64,000 nucleotides of DNA from Pseudomonas sp. MH9.2. GTDB taxonomy: Bacteria > Pseudomonadota > Gammaproteobacteria > Pseudomonadales > Pseudomonadaceae. Shown in pieces: positions 1 through 9,032 of the stretch. Below the pieces are notes generated by a model. It was given only the letters and a program-made list of their open reading frames with translations. It was not told the origin of the DNA and made no database searches. The DNA is taken from assembly GCF_034353875.1 (NCBI RefSeq), contig NZ_CP133784.1:3314501-3378500 (forward strand), read 5' to 3'. A program made the position numbers and the translations under genes. Each line of letters opens with the position of its first letter. The first letter of the stretch is position 1.

Positions 1-1132
1 GCGGGTCAAGGATTTGGTCGGGTTGAACCAGCGTCTGGGCGGCAAGCGCACAGATGAACTGCTGCGCGCGGTGGGCGAGCAATTGGTTCGGCAATGCGCG
101 CATTATCCGGAAACCAATAACCTCATCACCCGCAGCCGTGGCGGCGAATTTGCCGTGCTGGCGCCAAAAATGCTGCGCGCCGAAGCGCTGCAACTTGCTC
201 AAAATCTGGAAAGCGCGCTGCTCAGCCTGCAAGCCACTGGGGCGTCGGATGTGACGCCTGTAGCGTACATCGGCCTGGCACCCTACAGCCCCGGCGACTC
301 GCCGCAAACCTTGCTCGGCCTTGCCGACCAGGCGTTGTCTCAGGCTGAAAGCGAGGGCGAGCGTAGCTGGAGCTGTATTGAGCACAGCGCCGCCATCAGC
401 TTGGGCGACGATCACCACGCCTGGAACAACCTGCTGGACCAGGCACTGACCCAGCGTCGCTTCCAGCTGTTCTTTCAGCCGGTAGTGGACAGTCGTAATC
501 CTCAACACGTATTGCATTACAAGGTGCTTTCCCGCTTGCTTGATGAGCAGGGACAGACCATTGCTGCGGGGCGTTTCCTGCCTTGGCTCGAACGATTCGG
601 CTGGTCGACGCGGCTGGACCAACTGATGCTTGAGTTGGTCCTGCAACAGATGGCCCAGCATGATCAAGCGCTGGCCTTGAACCTCTCTGCGGCCACGCTT
701 GCCGATCCAAAAGCCTTGAATAAAGTCTTCGAGACCCTGAAACAGCAAGCACGACTCGGGCCTCGATTGACCCTGGAAATCGGTGAAGAGCAACTGCCGG
801 AACAGCGTGTCCTAGAGCAATTGACCCGACGCCTGCGAGAACTGGGGTTCACCTTGGCAGTGCAACACTTCGGCGGCCGTTTCAGCATGATCGGCAACCT
901 GGCGCACTTGGGGTTGGCGTACTTGAAAATCGATGGCAGTTACATTCGGACCATCGATAAGGAAAGCCATAAACGCCTGTTTATCGAAGCCATCCAACGC
1001 GCAGCGCACAGCATCGATTTGCCGTTGATTGCCGAGCGTGTGGAAACCGACGCTGAGCTGCAGATTATTTGCGAGATGGGTATCGAAGGTGTGCAAGGTC
1101 AGCTGTTTGGTGATCCGGCGCCCTGGAAGTAA
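1..1132 (+). CDS. lapD: LapD, c-di-GMP receptor (C-terminal part; gene starts upstream of window)
   Basis: Inner-membrane c-di-GMP effector that sequesters the periplasmic protease LapG when c-di-GMP is high, which keeps LapA on the cell surface. The frame is open from the first bases, so only the last ~377 residues are present: the end of the GGDEF domain and a complete EAL-like domain. Both catalytic motifs are degenerate, as is known for LapD: RGGEF at about 136-150 instead of GGDEF, and KVLSR at about 521-535 where an EAL motif would be. This marks a binding protein rather than an enzyme. It lies next to a LapA-type adhesin and lapEBC, which supports the name. The HAMP and periplasmic output domains are outside the window. 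Confidence 0.93.
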   Translation, partial: RVKDLVGLNQRLGGKRTDELLRAVGEQLVRQCAHYPETNNLITRSRGGEFAVLAPKMLRAEALQLAQNLESALLSLQATGASDVTPVAYIGLAPYSPGDSPQTLLGLADQALSQAESEGERSWSCIEHSAAISLGDDHHAWNNLLDQALTQRRFQLFFQPVVDSRNPQHVLHYKVLSRLLDEQGQTIAAGRFLPWLERFGWSTRLDQLMLELVLQQMAQHDQALALNLSAATLADPKALNKVFETLKQQARLGPRLTLEIGEEQLPEQRVLEQLTRRLRELGFTLAVQHFGGRFSMIGNLAHLGLAYLKIDGSYIRTIDKESHKRLFIEAIQRAAHSIDLPLIAERVETDAELQIICEMGIEGVQGQLFGDPAPWK

Positions 1133-1190
1133 GGATGACCAATCGGGCCTGATCGCGCGTCGGCGATAGGCCCTCAAGCCATAAACAGAA

Positions 1191-1529
1191 TCAGATCAAA
1201 CCCGTCTCGTCATCATTGATCAAATGGTTCAACCCGCCCAGCGTTTCCCGTGCCTGGGTACGGTCCATCAACTTGGCCTGCGCCGCAGGCGGCAGATCGG
1301 TCACCCGGATCACGCCCTTGCTGATCAGTACCTGAATCAGGTCGTCAAGCACCCGAATCATCTCAAAGTCGCTCTGCTTGAGCTGCTTGAGGCTGTTCTC
1401 GATCACATCGTTCGCATACCAGGCTTGAATCTCGTGGTTGTCTGGAGGAAGTGTTTCAGTCGCTTCCACGTAAGGAACGCCCTCCACGCGGACCAGCTCC
1501 CCCTGTTGATCACGTTGCACGTAGAACAT
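1191..1529 (-). CDS. Conserved small protein of unknown function, lap locus
   Basis: Encodes 112 residues, acidic and mainly helical in appearance, without a signal peptide or membrane segment. A GAGG ribosome binding site lies 8 bases before the ATG. It sits between lapD and lapA on the lapA strand, downstream of a strong hairpin that probably ends the lapA transcript, so it is likely a separate unit or served by read-through. From memory, homologues in Pseudomonas carry the name 'tryptophan synthase subunit beta'; nothing in this sequence supports an enzymatic role. The middle of the protein (about residues 40-85) contains a helix-rich stretch. Confidence 0.8.
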   Translation of the reverse strand: MFYVQRDQQGELVRVEGVPYVEATETLPPDNHEIQAWYANDVIENSLKQLKQSDFEMIRVLDDLIQVLISKGVIRVTDLPPAAQAKLMDRTQARETLGGLNHLINDDETGLI

Positions 1530-1578
1530 GGGTAAAACCTCGAAATGTAAGTCCCGCCCGAAACAACAGAAGGGCGCT

Positions 1579-1619
1579 GCCCGCGATGATGTTAGTTCAG
1601 ACTCTACATCATCGCGGGC
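1579..1619 (-). terminator. Strong hairpin after lapA
   Basis: A perfect 14-bp inverted repeat (GCCCGCGATGATGT, 1579-1592, against its complement at 1606-1619) with a 13-base loop begins 9 bases past the lapA stop codon. On the minus strand it is followed by a moderately T-rich stretch. It is probably the lapA terminator, or a 3'-end stabiliser because the T-tract is weak. Confidence 0.7.
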
Positions 1620-1627
1620 GGGCTTAA

Positions 1628-4600
1628 TCAGCTGTGGTCATACTTGATGGTTGTGTCGGTACCGGCCACCAGAGACTTGATCATATCGTTGTTCCAAGTC
1701 ACCCCTTCAACCTTGATATGCACGTCGGCGTTGGCGACGCCGCCAGTAGCGTTCAGCTTGCCAGCGCTACTGATGTCCAACGTTGTATTGGTACCGTCGT
1801 TGGTGATTTTCAGGAAGTTCGTCAGGGTCGCATCAGTCTCTCCCTGCAGCAGATCGCGCAGGTCAAGTTTGTCGCCTTGTGCAGTACTGAAATCCTTGAT
1901 CACGTCGACACCGGTACCGGTATTGGTATCACCCTTGAGCCAGACAAAGGTATCTGCGCCAGCGCCACCAATCAATATGTCGTTACCCTTGCCGCCGGTC
2001 AGGGTGTCGTTGCCGCCCTGGCCGAACAAGATATCGTTACCGGCACCGCCGAGTAGAGTGTCGCTGCCATCTGCCAAACCTGTAGTGTTCGAGCTATTTG
2101 CCAGTGCGGTGACATCGTTCAGGTGCCCGGTAATGTACTGATGCAGAGCTTGATCATCCGCGATGACAGCGCCTTTGCTCTCGGCAAATGCTTTGAGCGC
2201 GGCAGTACCTTGCGCAGTGCCGAAGGTGATCATGTCGCCGAACAGGATGTCATTGCCATCGCCGCCATTAATAACGTCATTACCTGGCGCGATAGCTGAG
2301 GTAGTTGCAGCAATCTTGGCGGAAAGGTCTGCTGCATCAATCGAGGTATGCGCCGTGTTGTCGGAGTCATAACTGTTTAGGGCGCTAGTGATACCGTTGG
2401 TTATACCAATGGCTTCGACCACTGAAACCTTGGCTAATGCCGCATAGCTGGCCATCGAATCGGTGTTGGTTGCGTAATCGGTCGAGTCGCCAGCCCCCGC
2501 GACAGCTTCGTATATCAGATGACCCGTGCTATCAGTGCTGTGCAGCACACCAATGGTGTCCTGAGTCCACGTGTTGCCGCTTTTCGACCAGCTGAAAACT
2601 TCGCCTGTGGCGCTGATCAGCGTACGACTCACGCCACCGACGTCCGCCATGATTGCAGTACCGGTGTGAAAACTCGTCATTGTGTCGGCAAGGCTGACAG
2701 AGTTGTTGTTGCTATTGTTGTGCACCAAGAAAGTGTTAGCGGCGTCGCCAGTCACAAGGTGATAGGTAGGCTGCCCATCGGTGATGAAGAAGGTAAGGTT
2801 TTGAGCACTGGCGTTACTTTTCGCCATATCGCTGGCGAACCACTGGGTGGTCAGCTTGAACACGTCCTCATAGTTAGTAGCACCGCCACTGCTAATGGAG
2901 TCGATCACCGTTTGCAGCTGCTTGAGAGCACCCGGGTCTGCAAGGTTCACCGAGACGTAGTTGTGGACGGTGCTGTCAAAATCGGCCAGGAATATCTTGA
3001 CGACCCCGTTGCTGCCGCCGACCTTGCTTTGCAAGTCATTGAACAGGGAGGTCAGAGCAGTCTTCGCGTTCGTGATAGCTGTGCTGCTCATGCTGCCCGA
3101 GCTGTCGAGCATGATGGCAATGTTGTAGTTCTGCCCAGCAACGATTTTGGTGCCGCTGATATCACCGACGATGACATCGTTGGCAACCGTACCATTGATT
3201 GTGTCGGTCCCTGCATGGCCGGTGGTGCTTTTGTAATCCCCCTTATCCACAGTAACGGAGATATTCACGACGTCGGTCTTGGTGTCCAGGTTGGCAGTTT
3301 CCGTAGCGGTCGCGGTAACGGTCAACGTGAATTTACCGCTGTAGTAATCCGGCGTTTTGATGCTTAGGCTGCTCAGGTCCAGGCTGCTGACATCGACCTT
3401 GGTGGTTGCATCGGTCACCATAACGCTATGGCCATTCGCATCACTCAATACCGAGCCAGCAGGTGCGCCGGACATCGTGGTGATGTGAGTTTCTGAGCCG
3501 TCGTTATCGGTATACGTCGCGCTGACAGAACTGAGTTTGATCGCAGTATTTCCTACGCCGTGGTTGAGTTCGTAGCCTGCGTAGTAACCCTCGCCGATGA
3601 CGCCATTCACCTCGTTCAGGCTGGAAACGGTCAGGCCTGCATTGGTCAGATCGCTCACGTTACGGTAAAGCAATGCATTGGCGCTGTTCAGCTCCGAGGT
3701 CACGCCGTTTACCGTCAGATTGATGGTGTAGTTTCCAACGTTGTCCTGGTTGTAGTGGTAAATATCCAGCGTGTAGAAGCCGGTTGCCGTTGGCGTGTAT
3801 TGGCTGGAGGAAATAGCCCCAGAGTTGATGCCCCACGCCGCGTTGGCTACCGTCTTACCGCCGATGGTGATCAGCAAGCTGTCATCGGCCGTACCGCCGA
3901 AGCTGTAAACCTTGCCAGCTTCCAGGTAGACAAGTCCGGAAATTTTAGTGGCGGTACCTACTGCAACATCTCCCGTCGACTTTGTGATCGATGTATCGGT
4001 GTGTGTGGTGGGAGTAATGGTGGTATTGAAGCCCAACTTGATCATCGACTCCGTTGCGCCGCTGCCGCTACCAGACATACCGGTCAGGGTATTAACCCAT
4101 ACGTCCTTTACCAGTCCGGTTGAGCTGATCACTGCACTGCCAAGCGCCAGGCTCGGCTGATCGGCAACGGGAGTGATATCGACTTTCAGGGTTGCCACGG
4201 TACCCGTTACACCCTCAAGGGTCGGTTTGAACTGAATCTGCGCGTAGTCGGCTTGCTTGTTACCGACACCGGTTCCGCCAAAGCTGTCTATACCCGACTC
4301 ATTGCTGAGCGGCACAAAGGTCAGCTTGTTTTGGACAATGTCGTCTTTGCTGATGACCTGATTTGCAATGACGGCAACACCGTTGAGCAGCAACGTACCG
4401 CTGCCCGGAAGCGTGGTAATGATGATGCTCGGAACGGCTGTTGCGTTGACCGGGTTTGCAACGCCGAAGTTATCCCACGTCAGAGTCAACGTCTGATCTT
4501 CGGTGCCAGTGGCCTTCCCGCCAGCTGAAACCGGAGCATCCGCGTCCACGATGCTCGTAGTAACGCTGTTGTTGGCGCCAGGCACCAAGCTTTCGAAGTT

Positions 4601-7600
4601 GCCACCCGTGGCCGAGTCGATTTTGACTGTGAACTTCTCGGTGCCCTCTACAAGCCCATCGGTGAGGGCTTTGATGTCGAGCAGCGCTGTTGTCTGGTTG
4701 GCTTTGATGATCACCGTGGTTACGCCACTGAAGTCACTGCCATTGGTGGCGGTGCCGGTGTAGCTAAGCTTGACCGTTACATCTGCTGTTGGCGTGTTGC
4801 TCAATGTCAGCGTGTAGTGGGCAGTAGCGCCTTCTGTCACTTGTGTTGACCCAGCGGTGAAATTGACAGTGGTGGTGTCGATGGTGTCAGTAACAGCCGT
4901 GGTTGCCGAAGCCTTGCTCAGATCGAGACCTTCCAGCTGACCGTCTTTACCGTTGGACACCCCGGTCACACTCAGGGTGGTCGGACCGGCATCCTTGTAG
5001 ACGTCGTCTGCCGGCGCGGCAGCGGTGAAACTGGCTGATGTGGCGTTGGCCTTGATGGTGACGTTATCACCATTGGACAGGGTCAGGACCAGGTCGGACT
5101 TCGGTGCATTGGCCACCGAAACGGTGTAGTGAATCGTGCCGCCTTCGGCCACGGTGTCGGACGCGGTCAAGGTAACGGCGGTGGTGTTAATGGTGTCGGT
5201 AACAGCCGTGGTTGCCGAAGCCTTGCTCAGGTCCAGGCCTTCCAGTTGGCCGTCTTTACCGTTGGACACCCCGGTCACGCTCAGGGTGGTCGGACCGGCA
5301 TCCTTGTAGACGTCGTCTGCCGGCGCGGCAGCGGTGAAACTGGCTGACGTGGCGTTGGCCTTGATGGTGACTTGATCACCATTGGACAAGGTCAGGACCA
5401 GGTCGGATTTTGGCGCATTGGCCACCGAAACGGTGTAGTGAATCGTGCCGCCTTCGGCCACGGTGTCGGACGCGGTCAAGGTAACGGCCGTGGTGTTGAT
5501 CGTGTCAGTGACGTTGACCGTTGCCGAGGCCTTACTCAGGTCCAGGCCTTCCAGTTGGCCGTCTTTGCCGTTGGACACCCCGGTCACGCTCAGGGTGGTC
5601 GGACCAGCGTCTTTGTAGACGTCATCTGCCGGTGCGGCAGCGGTGAAACTGGCTGACGTGGCGTTGGCCTTGATGGTGACGTTATCACCGTTGGACAAGG
5701 TCAGGACCAGGTCGGATTTCGGTGCATTGGCCACCGAAACGGTGTAGTGAATCGTGCCGCCTTCGGCCACCGAACTATCAGCGGTCAAGGTGACCGCCGT
5801 TTTGTTAATGGTGTCGGTAACAGCCGTGGTTGCCGAAGCCTTGCTCAGGTCGAGGCCTTCCAGCTGGCCGTCTTTGCCGTTGGACACCCCGGTCACGCTC
5901 AGGGTGGTCGGACCGGCGTCTTTGTAGACGTCGTCTGCCGGTGCGGCAGCGGTGAAACTGGCTGACGTGGCGTTGGCCTTGATGGTGACTTGATCACCAT
6001 TGGACAAGGTCAGGACCAGGTCGGATTTTGGCGCATTGGCCACCGAAACGGTGTAGTGAATCGTGCCGCCTTCGGCCACCGAACTATCAGCGGTCAAGGT
6101 GACCGCCGTTTTGTTAATGGTGTCAGTAACAGCCGTGGTTGCCGAAGCCTTGCTCAGGTCGAGGCCTTCCAGTTGGCCGTCTTTGCCGTTGGACACCCCG
6201 GTCACGCTCAGGGTGGTCGGACCAGCGTCTTTGTAGACGTCGTCTGCCGGTGCGGCAGCGGTGAAACTGGCTGACGTGGCGTTGGCCTTGATGGTGACTT
6301 GATCACCATTGGACAAGGTCAGGACCAGGTCGGATTTTGGCGCATTGGCGACCGAAACGGTGTAGTGAATCGTGCCGCCTTCGGCCACGGCGTCGGACGC
6401 GGTCAAGGTAACGGCGGTGGTGTTGATCGTGTCAGTGACGTTGACTGTTGCCGAGGCCTTGGTCAGGTCGAGGCCTTCCAGTTGGCCGTCTTTACCGTTG
6501 AACACCCCGGTCACGCTCAGGGTGGTCGGGCCGGCGTCTTTGTAGACGTCGTCTGCCGGCGCGGCAGCGGTGAAACTGGCTGATGTGGCGTTGGCCTTGA
6601 TGGTGACGTTATCACCGTTGGACAAGGTCAGGACCAGATCGGATTTCGGCGCATTGGCCACCGAGACGGTGTAGCTGATGCTGCCGCCTTCGGCCACGGT
6701 GTCGGACGCCGTCAAGGTGACGGCGGTGGGGTTGATCGTGTCAGTGACGTTGACCGTTGCCGAGGCCTTACTCAGGTCCAGGGCTTCCAGTTGACCGTCC
6801 TGGCCATCGGCGATCCCGGTGACTTTCAGGGTGGTTGGGCCGGCGTCCTTGTAGACGTCGTCTGCCGGTGCGGCAACCGTAAAGGTGGCTGACGTGGCGT
6901 TAGCCTTGATGGTGACGTTATCACCGTTGGACAAGGTCAGGACCAGGTCGGATTTCGGTGCGTTGGCCACCGAGACGGTGTAGCTGATGCTGCCGCCTTC
7001 GGCCACGGTGTCGGACGCCGTCAAGGTGACGGCGGTGGGGTTGATCGTGTCAGTGACGTTGACCGTTGCCGAGGCCTTACTCAGGTCCAGGGCTTCCAGT
7101 TGACCGTCCTGGCCATCGGCGATCCCGGTGACTTTCAGGGTGGTCGGGCCGGCGTCCTTGTAGACGTCGTCTGCCGGTGCGGCAACCGTAAAGGTGGCTG
7201 ACGTGGCGTTAGCCTTGATGGTGACGTTATCACCGTTGGACAAGGTCAGGACCAGGTCGGATTTCGGTGCGTTGGCCACCGAAACGGTGTAGTGGATCGT
7301 GCCGCCTTCGGCCACGGCGTCGGACGCGGTCAAGGTAACGGCCGTGGGGTTGATCGTGTCAGTGACGTTGACCGTTGCCGAGGCCTTACTCAGGTCCAGG
7401 GCTTCCAGTTGACCGTCCTGGCCATCGGCGATCCCGGTGACTTTCAGGGTGGTCGGGCCGGCGTCCTTGTAGACGTCATCTGCCGGTGCGGCCACCGTAA
7501 AGGTGGCTGACGTGGCGTTGGCCTTGATGGTGACTTGATCACCATTGGACAAGGTCAGGACCAGGTCGGTCTTCGGTGCATTGGCGACCGAAACGGTGTA

Positions 7601-8470
7601 GTTGATGCTGCCGCCTTCGGCCACGGTGTCGGACGCCGTCAAGGTGACGGCGGTTTTGTCGATGGTGTCGGTGATCTGCGTTACTGCGGGCGTCGGGTCG
7701 ATGGTCAGTACCAGGCCCCCCCCGCCGGTGGTGCCGGTCACTGTGGTCGATATCTGGCTTGGATCTATGTAAGGCGTGTTGTGGTCCTGGATCTGGAGGG
7801 AGCTACTGCCCGTGGTCTGGCCGCCAGCGATCACGATGGTCTGGCCATTGGACAAGGTAATGGTCAGGTCGGTCAGTGGCGCCTGGGTTACGGTCGCGGT
7901 GTATACCAACGTACCGCCAGCTTCGGTCAAGGTCGGGGTGGCGGTCACGGTCAAGGTCGAGGCGCGCAGAGGTGCGCTGGTATCCACGGCGCCAGCGTTT
8001 TGGGTGGTCGACAGGGTAGAAAAGCCAATGCCTGCAGTGGGAAAACCGATTGTAGGGTTGACCACACCCGCCGTGGCATCCAGCACGACAAAACTATGGC
8101 CGCCACCGGCAGCACCACCACCAGCGCCTGCCGGGGTCGGGCCAGCGGCAGCCGCTTCAAAGTCTTGCGTCGGGTCAGCACCGGCGGCGATGGCCTGCTG
8201 CAACTCTGCAACCGAAGGCGCGGCTTGCGCGGTAGCTTCCGCCAGGTTGGTGGCTGAGTCCGGTGCATCGGCACTCCACTGCGTGTCACGGCCCAGATCA
8301 ATGCTGCGGCCGTCCGCGAGTTCAAGCGTCACGGCACCTTCAGGCCCCGTCAGTGCTTGCTCCCCGGCAAACAGCCGATCCCCTTCGATGAGCACACGAC
8401 GAATCCCTTCAGGGGAAACTGCGATTACTTGGCCAACAATGCTTTTGACGATGGCAACAACACTGCTCAT
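1628..8470 (-). CDS. lapA: LapA-type giant surface adhesin (RTX, type I secreted)
   Basis: A 2280-residue adhesin exported by LapBCE and held at the outer membrane by its N-terminus. The order seen is: an N-terminal retention module starting MSSVVAIVKSIVGQV (about 1-100); an AAAAG motif at residues 106-110 (bases 8141-8155) that fits the LapG cleavage rule [TAP]AAG; a linker; nine tandem repeats of exactly 103 residues (309 bp; about 4876-7656); a Calx-beta-like unit; long beta-rich domains; a von Willebrand A domain with a DSSGS MIDAS motif (about 2420-3140); RTX nonapeptides such as GGAGNDILFG (about 1930-2290); and a C-terminal type I signal. It is far shorter than the >5000-residue LapA of P. 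fluorescens Pf0-1, mainly because it has fewer repeats. The frame is intact throughout. Naming as lapA rests on synteny with lapD and lapEBC. Confidence 0.9.
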   Translation of the reverse strand: MSSVVAIVKSIVGQVIAVSPEGIRRVLIEGDRLFAGEQALTGPEGAVTLELADGRSIDLGRDTQWSADAPDSATNLAEATAQAAPSVAELQQAIAAGADPTQDFEAAAAGPTPAGAGGGAAGGGHSFVVLDATAGVVNPTIGFPTAGIGFSTLSTTQNAGAVDTSAPLRASTLTVTATPTLTEAGGTLVYTATVTQAPLTDLTITLSNGQTIVIAGGQTTGSSSLQIQDHNTPYIDPSQISTTVTGTTGGGGLVLTIDPTPAVTQITDTIDKTAVTLTASDTVAEGGSINYTVSVANAPKTDLVLTLSNGDQVTIKANATSATFTVAAPADDVYKDAGPTTLKVTGIADGQDGQLEALDLSKASATVNVTDTINPTAVTLTASDAVAEGGTIHYTVSVANAPKSDLVLTLSNGDNVTIKANATSATFTVAAPADDVYKDAGPTTLKVTGIADGQDGQLEALDLSKASATVNVTDTINPTAVTLTASDTVAEGGSISYTVSVANAPKSDLVLTLSNGDNVTIKANATSATFTVAAPADDVYKDAGPTTLKVTGIADGQDGQLEALDLSKASATVNVTDTINPTAVTLTASDTVAEGGSISYTVSVANAPKSDLVLTLSNGDNVTIKANATSASFTAAAPADDVYKDAGPTTLSVTGVFNGKDGQLEGLDLTKASATVNVTDTINTTAVTLTASDAVAEGGTIHYTVSVANAPKSDLVLTLSNGDQVTIKANATSASFTAAAPADDVYKDAGPTTLSVTGVSNGKDGQLEGLDLSKASATTAVTDTINKTAVTLTADSSVAEGGTIHYTVSVANAPKSDLVLTLSNGDQVTIKANATSASFTAAAPADDVYKDAGPTTLSVTGVSNGKDGQLEGLDLSKASATTAVTDTINKTAVTLTADSSVAEGGTIHYTVSVANAPKSDLVLTLSNGDNVTIKANATSASFTAAAPADDVYKDAGPTTLSVTGVSNGKDGQLEGLDLSKASATVNVTDTINTTAVTLTASDTVAEGGTIHYTVSVANAPKSDLVLTLSNGDQVTIKANATSASFTAAAPADDVYKDAGPTTLSVTGVSNGKDGQLEGLDLSKASATTAVTDTINTTAVTLTASDTVAEGGTIHYTVSVANAPKSDLVLTLSNGDNVTIKANATSASFTAAAPADDVYKDAGPTTLSVTGVSNGKDGQLEGLDLSKASATTAVTDTIDTTTVNFTAGSTQVTEGATAHYTLTLSNTPTADVTVKLSYTGTATNGSDFSGVTTVIIKANQTTALLDIKALTDGLVEGTEKFTVKIDSATGGNFESLVPGANNSVTTSIVDADAPVSAGGKATGTEDQTLTLTWDNFGVANPVNATAVPSIIITTLPGSGTLLLNGVAVIANQVISKDDIVQNKLTFVPLSNESGIDSFGGTGVGNKQADYAQIQFKPTLEGVTGTVATLKVDITPVADQPSLALGSAVISSTGLVKDVWVNTLTGMSGSGSGATESMIKLGFNTTITPTTHTDTSITKSTGDVAVGTATKISGLVYLEAGKVYSFGGTADDSLLITIGGKTVANAAWGINSGAISSSQYTPTATGFYTLDIYHYNQDNVGNYTINLTVNGVTSELNSANALLYRNVSDLTNAGLTVSSLNEVNGVIGEGYYAGYELNHGVGNTAIKLSSVSATYTDNDGSETHITTMSGAPAGSVLSDANGHSVMVTDATTKVDVSSLDLSSLSIKTPDYYSGKFTLTVTATATETANLDTKTDVVNISVTVDKGDYKSTTGHAGTDTINGTVANDVIVGDISGTKIVAGQNYNIAIMLDSSGSMSSTAITNAKTALTSLFNDLQSKVGGSNGVVKIFLADFDSTVHNYVSVNLADPGALKQLQTVIDSISSGGATNYEDVFKLTTQWFASDMAKSNASAQNLTFFITDGQPTYHLVTGDAANTFLVHNNSNNNSVSLADTMTSFHTGTAIMADVGGVSRTLISATGEVFSWSKSGNTWTQDTIGVLHSTDSTGHLIYEAVAGAGDSTDYATNTDSMASYAALAKVSVVEAIGITNGITSALNSYDSDNTAHTSIDAADLSAKIAATTSAIAPGNDVINGGDGNDILFGDMITFGTAQGTAALKAFAESKGAVIADDQALHQYITGHLNDVTALANSSNTTGLADGSDTLLGGAGNDILFGQGGNDTLTGGKGNDILIGGAGADTFVWLKGDTNTGTGVDVIKDFSTAQGDKLDLRDLLQGETDATLTNFLKITNDGTNTTLDISSAGKLNATGGVANADVHIKVEGVTWNNDMIKSLVAGTDTTIKYDHS
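4876..7656 (-). repeat. Nine tandem 309-bp coding repeats within lapA
   Basis: Nine head-to-tail units of 103 codons, each starting near TAVTLTA-x4-AEGG and ending near A(T/V)xVTDTI. Neighbouring units are almost identical in DNA sequence, including silent positions, which points to recent unequal crossing-over or gene conversion. Internal variants (SDTVAEGG, SDAVAEGG, DSSVAEGG; LKVTGIADGQ against LSVTGVSNGK) fall into blocks. Three units at the N-terminal side have the LKVTGIADGQ form; the others have the LSVTGVxNGK form. Confidence 0.95.
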
Positions 8471-9032
8471 TTGGGGGACTCTCCGGTTTTACCGTCAGTG
8501 GGTATCCATTATGCCGACCGGCTTTTTTATATGCCGCTTCGTAACGTGGAGTACTTAAGTGTTCAATTATATTCAATAGCGTTTGGTGTATGTTTGACGT
8601 CAAGTTATTAGCGTGTGTTTTTACGTTGCGTTGTAACCTGCAATACTGAACTGTCCAACTATGTTCGACGCATATTTGGCGTCAAATTATCAGCGTATGT
8701 TTTATATGTCGCGTCGCAACACACAGCACTGAAGTGTTCAACTATGTTTAACTATGTTCAATAACGTTTAGTGTATATTTGGCGTCAATTTACTAGCGCT
8801 CACTGTTGCAAAAATTAACTTTCTGCCAAACTATTGACCTATTCGGCGCCATCCTAAACAATCCGCTTCGTAATGTCACATTGATATTTAAATGGCAACG
8901 CGGCTTTCTGTTGTGTGATCCAGTTCCTATTCAGAACATTCCGACAACGGTCCATTTGATTGCCATTTTTCCGATGCAGCGGTCGGTTTTTGCTGTGTTT
9001 TGAAACCAGAAAGTCCTCGGGATATAATTTAC
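8471..9032. promoter_or_regulatory. Divergent lapA / lapEBC control region
   Basis: 562 bases without a gene between the divergent lapA and lapE starts, clearly more AT-rich than the flanking genes. It holds three imperfect direct repeats (about 8534-8627, 8628-8703 and 8704-8806), with part of a fourth near 8861-8885. Each full repeat contains a related 14-mer beginning GTCAA (8599-8612, 8681-8694, 8784-8797). The motif resembles the FleQ consensus GTCAATAAATTGAC, and FleQ is known to control lap genes in P. putida, so FleQ binding is an inference. I could not fix the promoter -10/-35 elements. Confidence 0.6.

Noticed and set aside
4876..7656. Tandem repeats as a possible CRISPR array
   Set aside because: The 309-bp period is in frame and codes for protein domains; there are no unique spacers.
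5129..8257. Series of 72-240-codon plus-strand frames inside lapA
   Set aside because: They recur every 309 bases because the lapA repeats recur; they are antisense shadows.
1628..8470. lapA as a truncated pseudogene because of its short length
   Set aside because: The frame is complete, with retention module, cleavage motif, VWA, RTX and C-terminal signal all present.
9000..9032. TTG start of lapE
   Set aside because: The ATG at 9033 directly gives a normal signal peptide; the extension would put charged residues before it.
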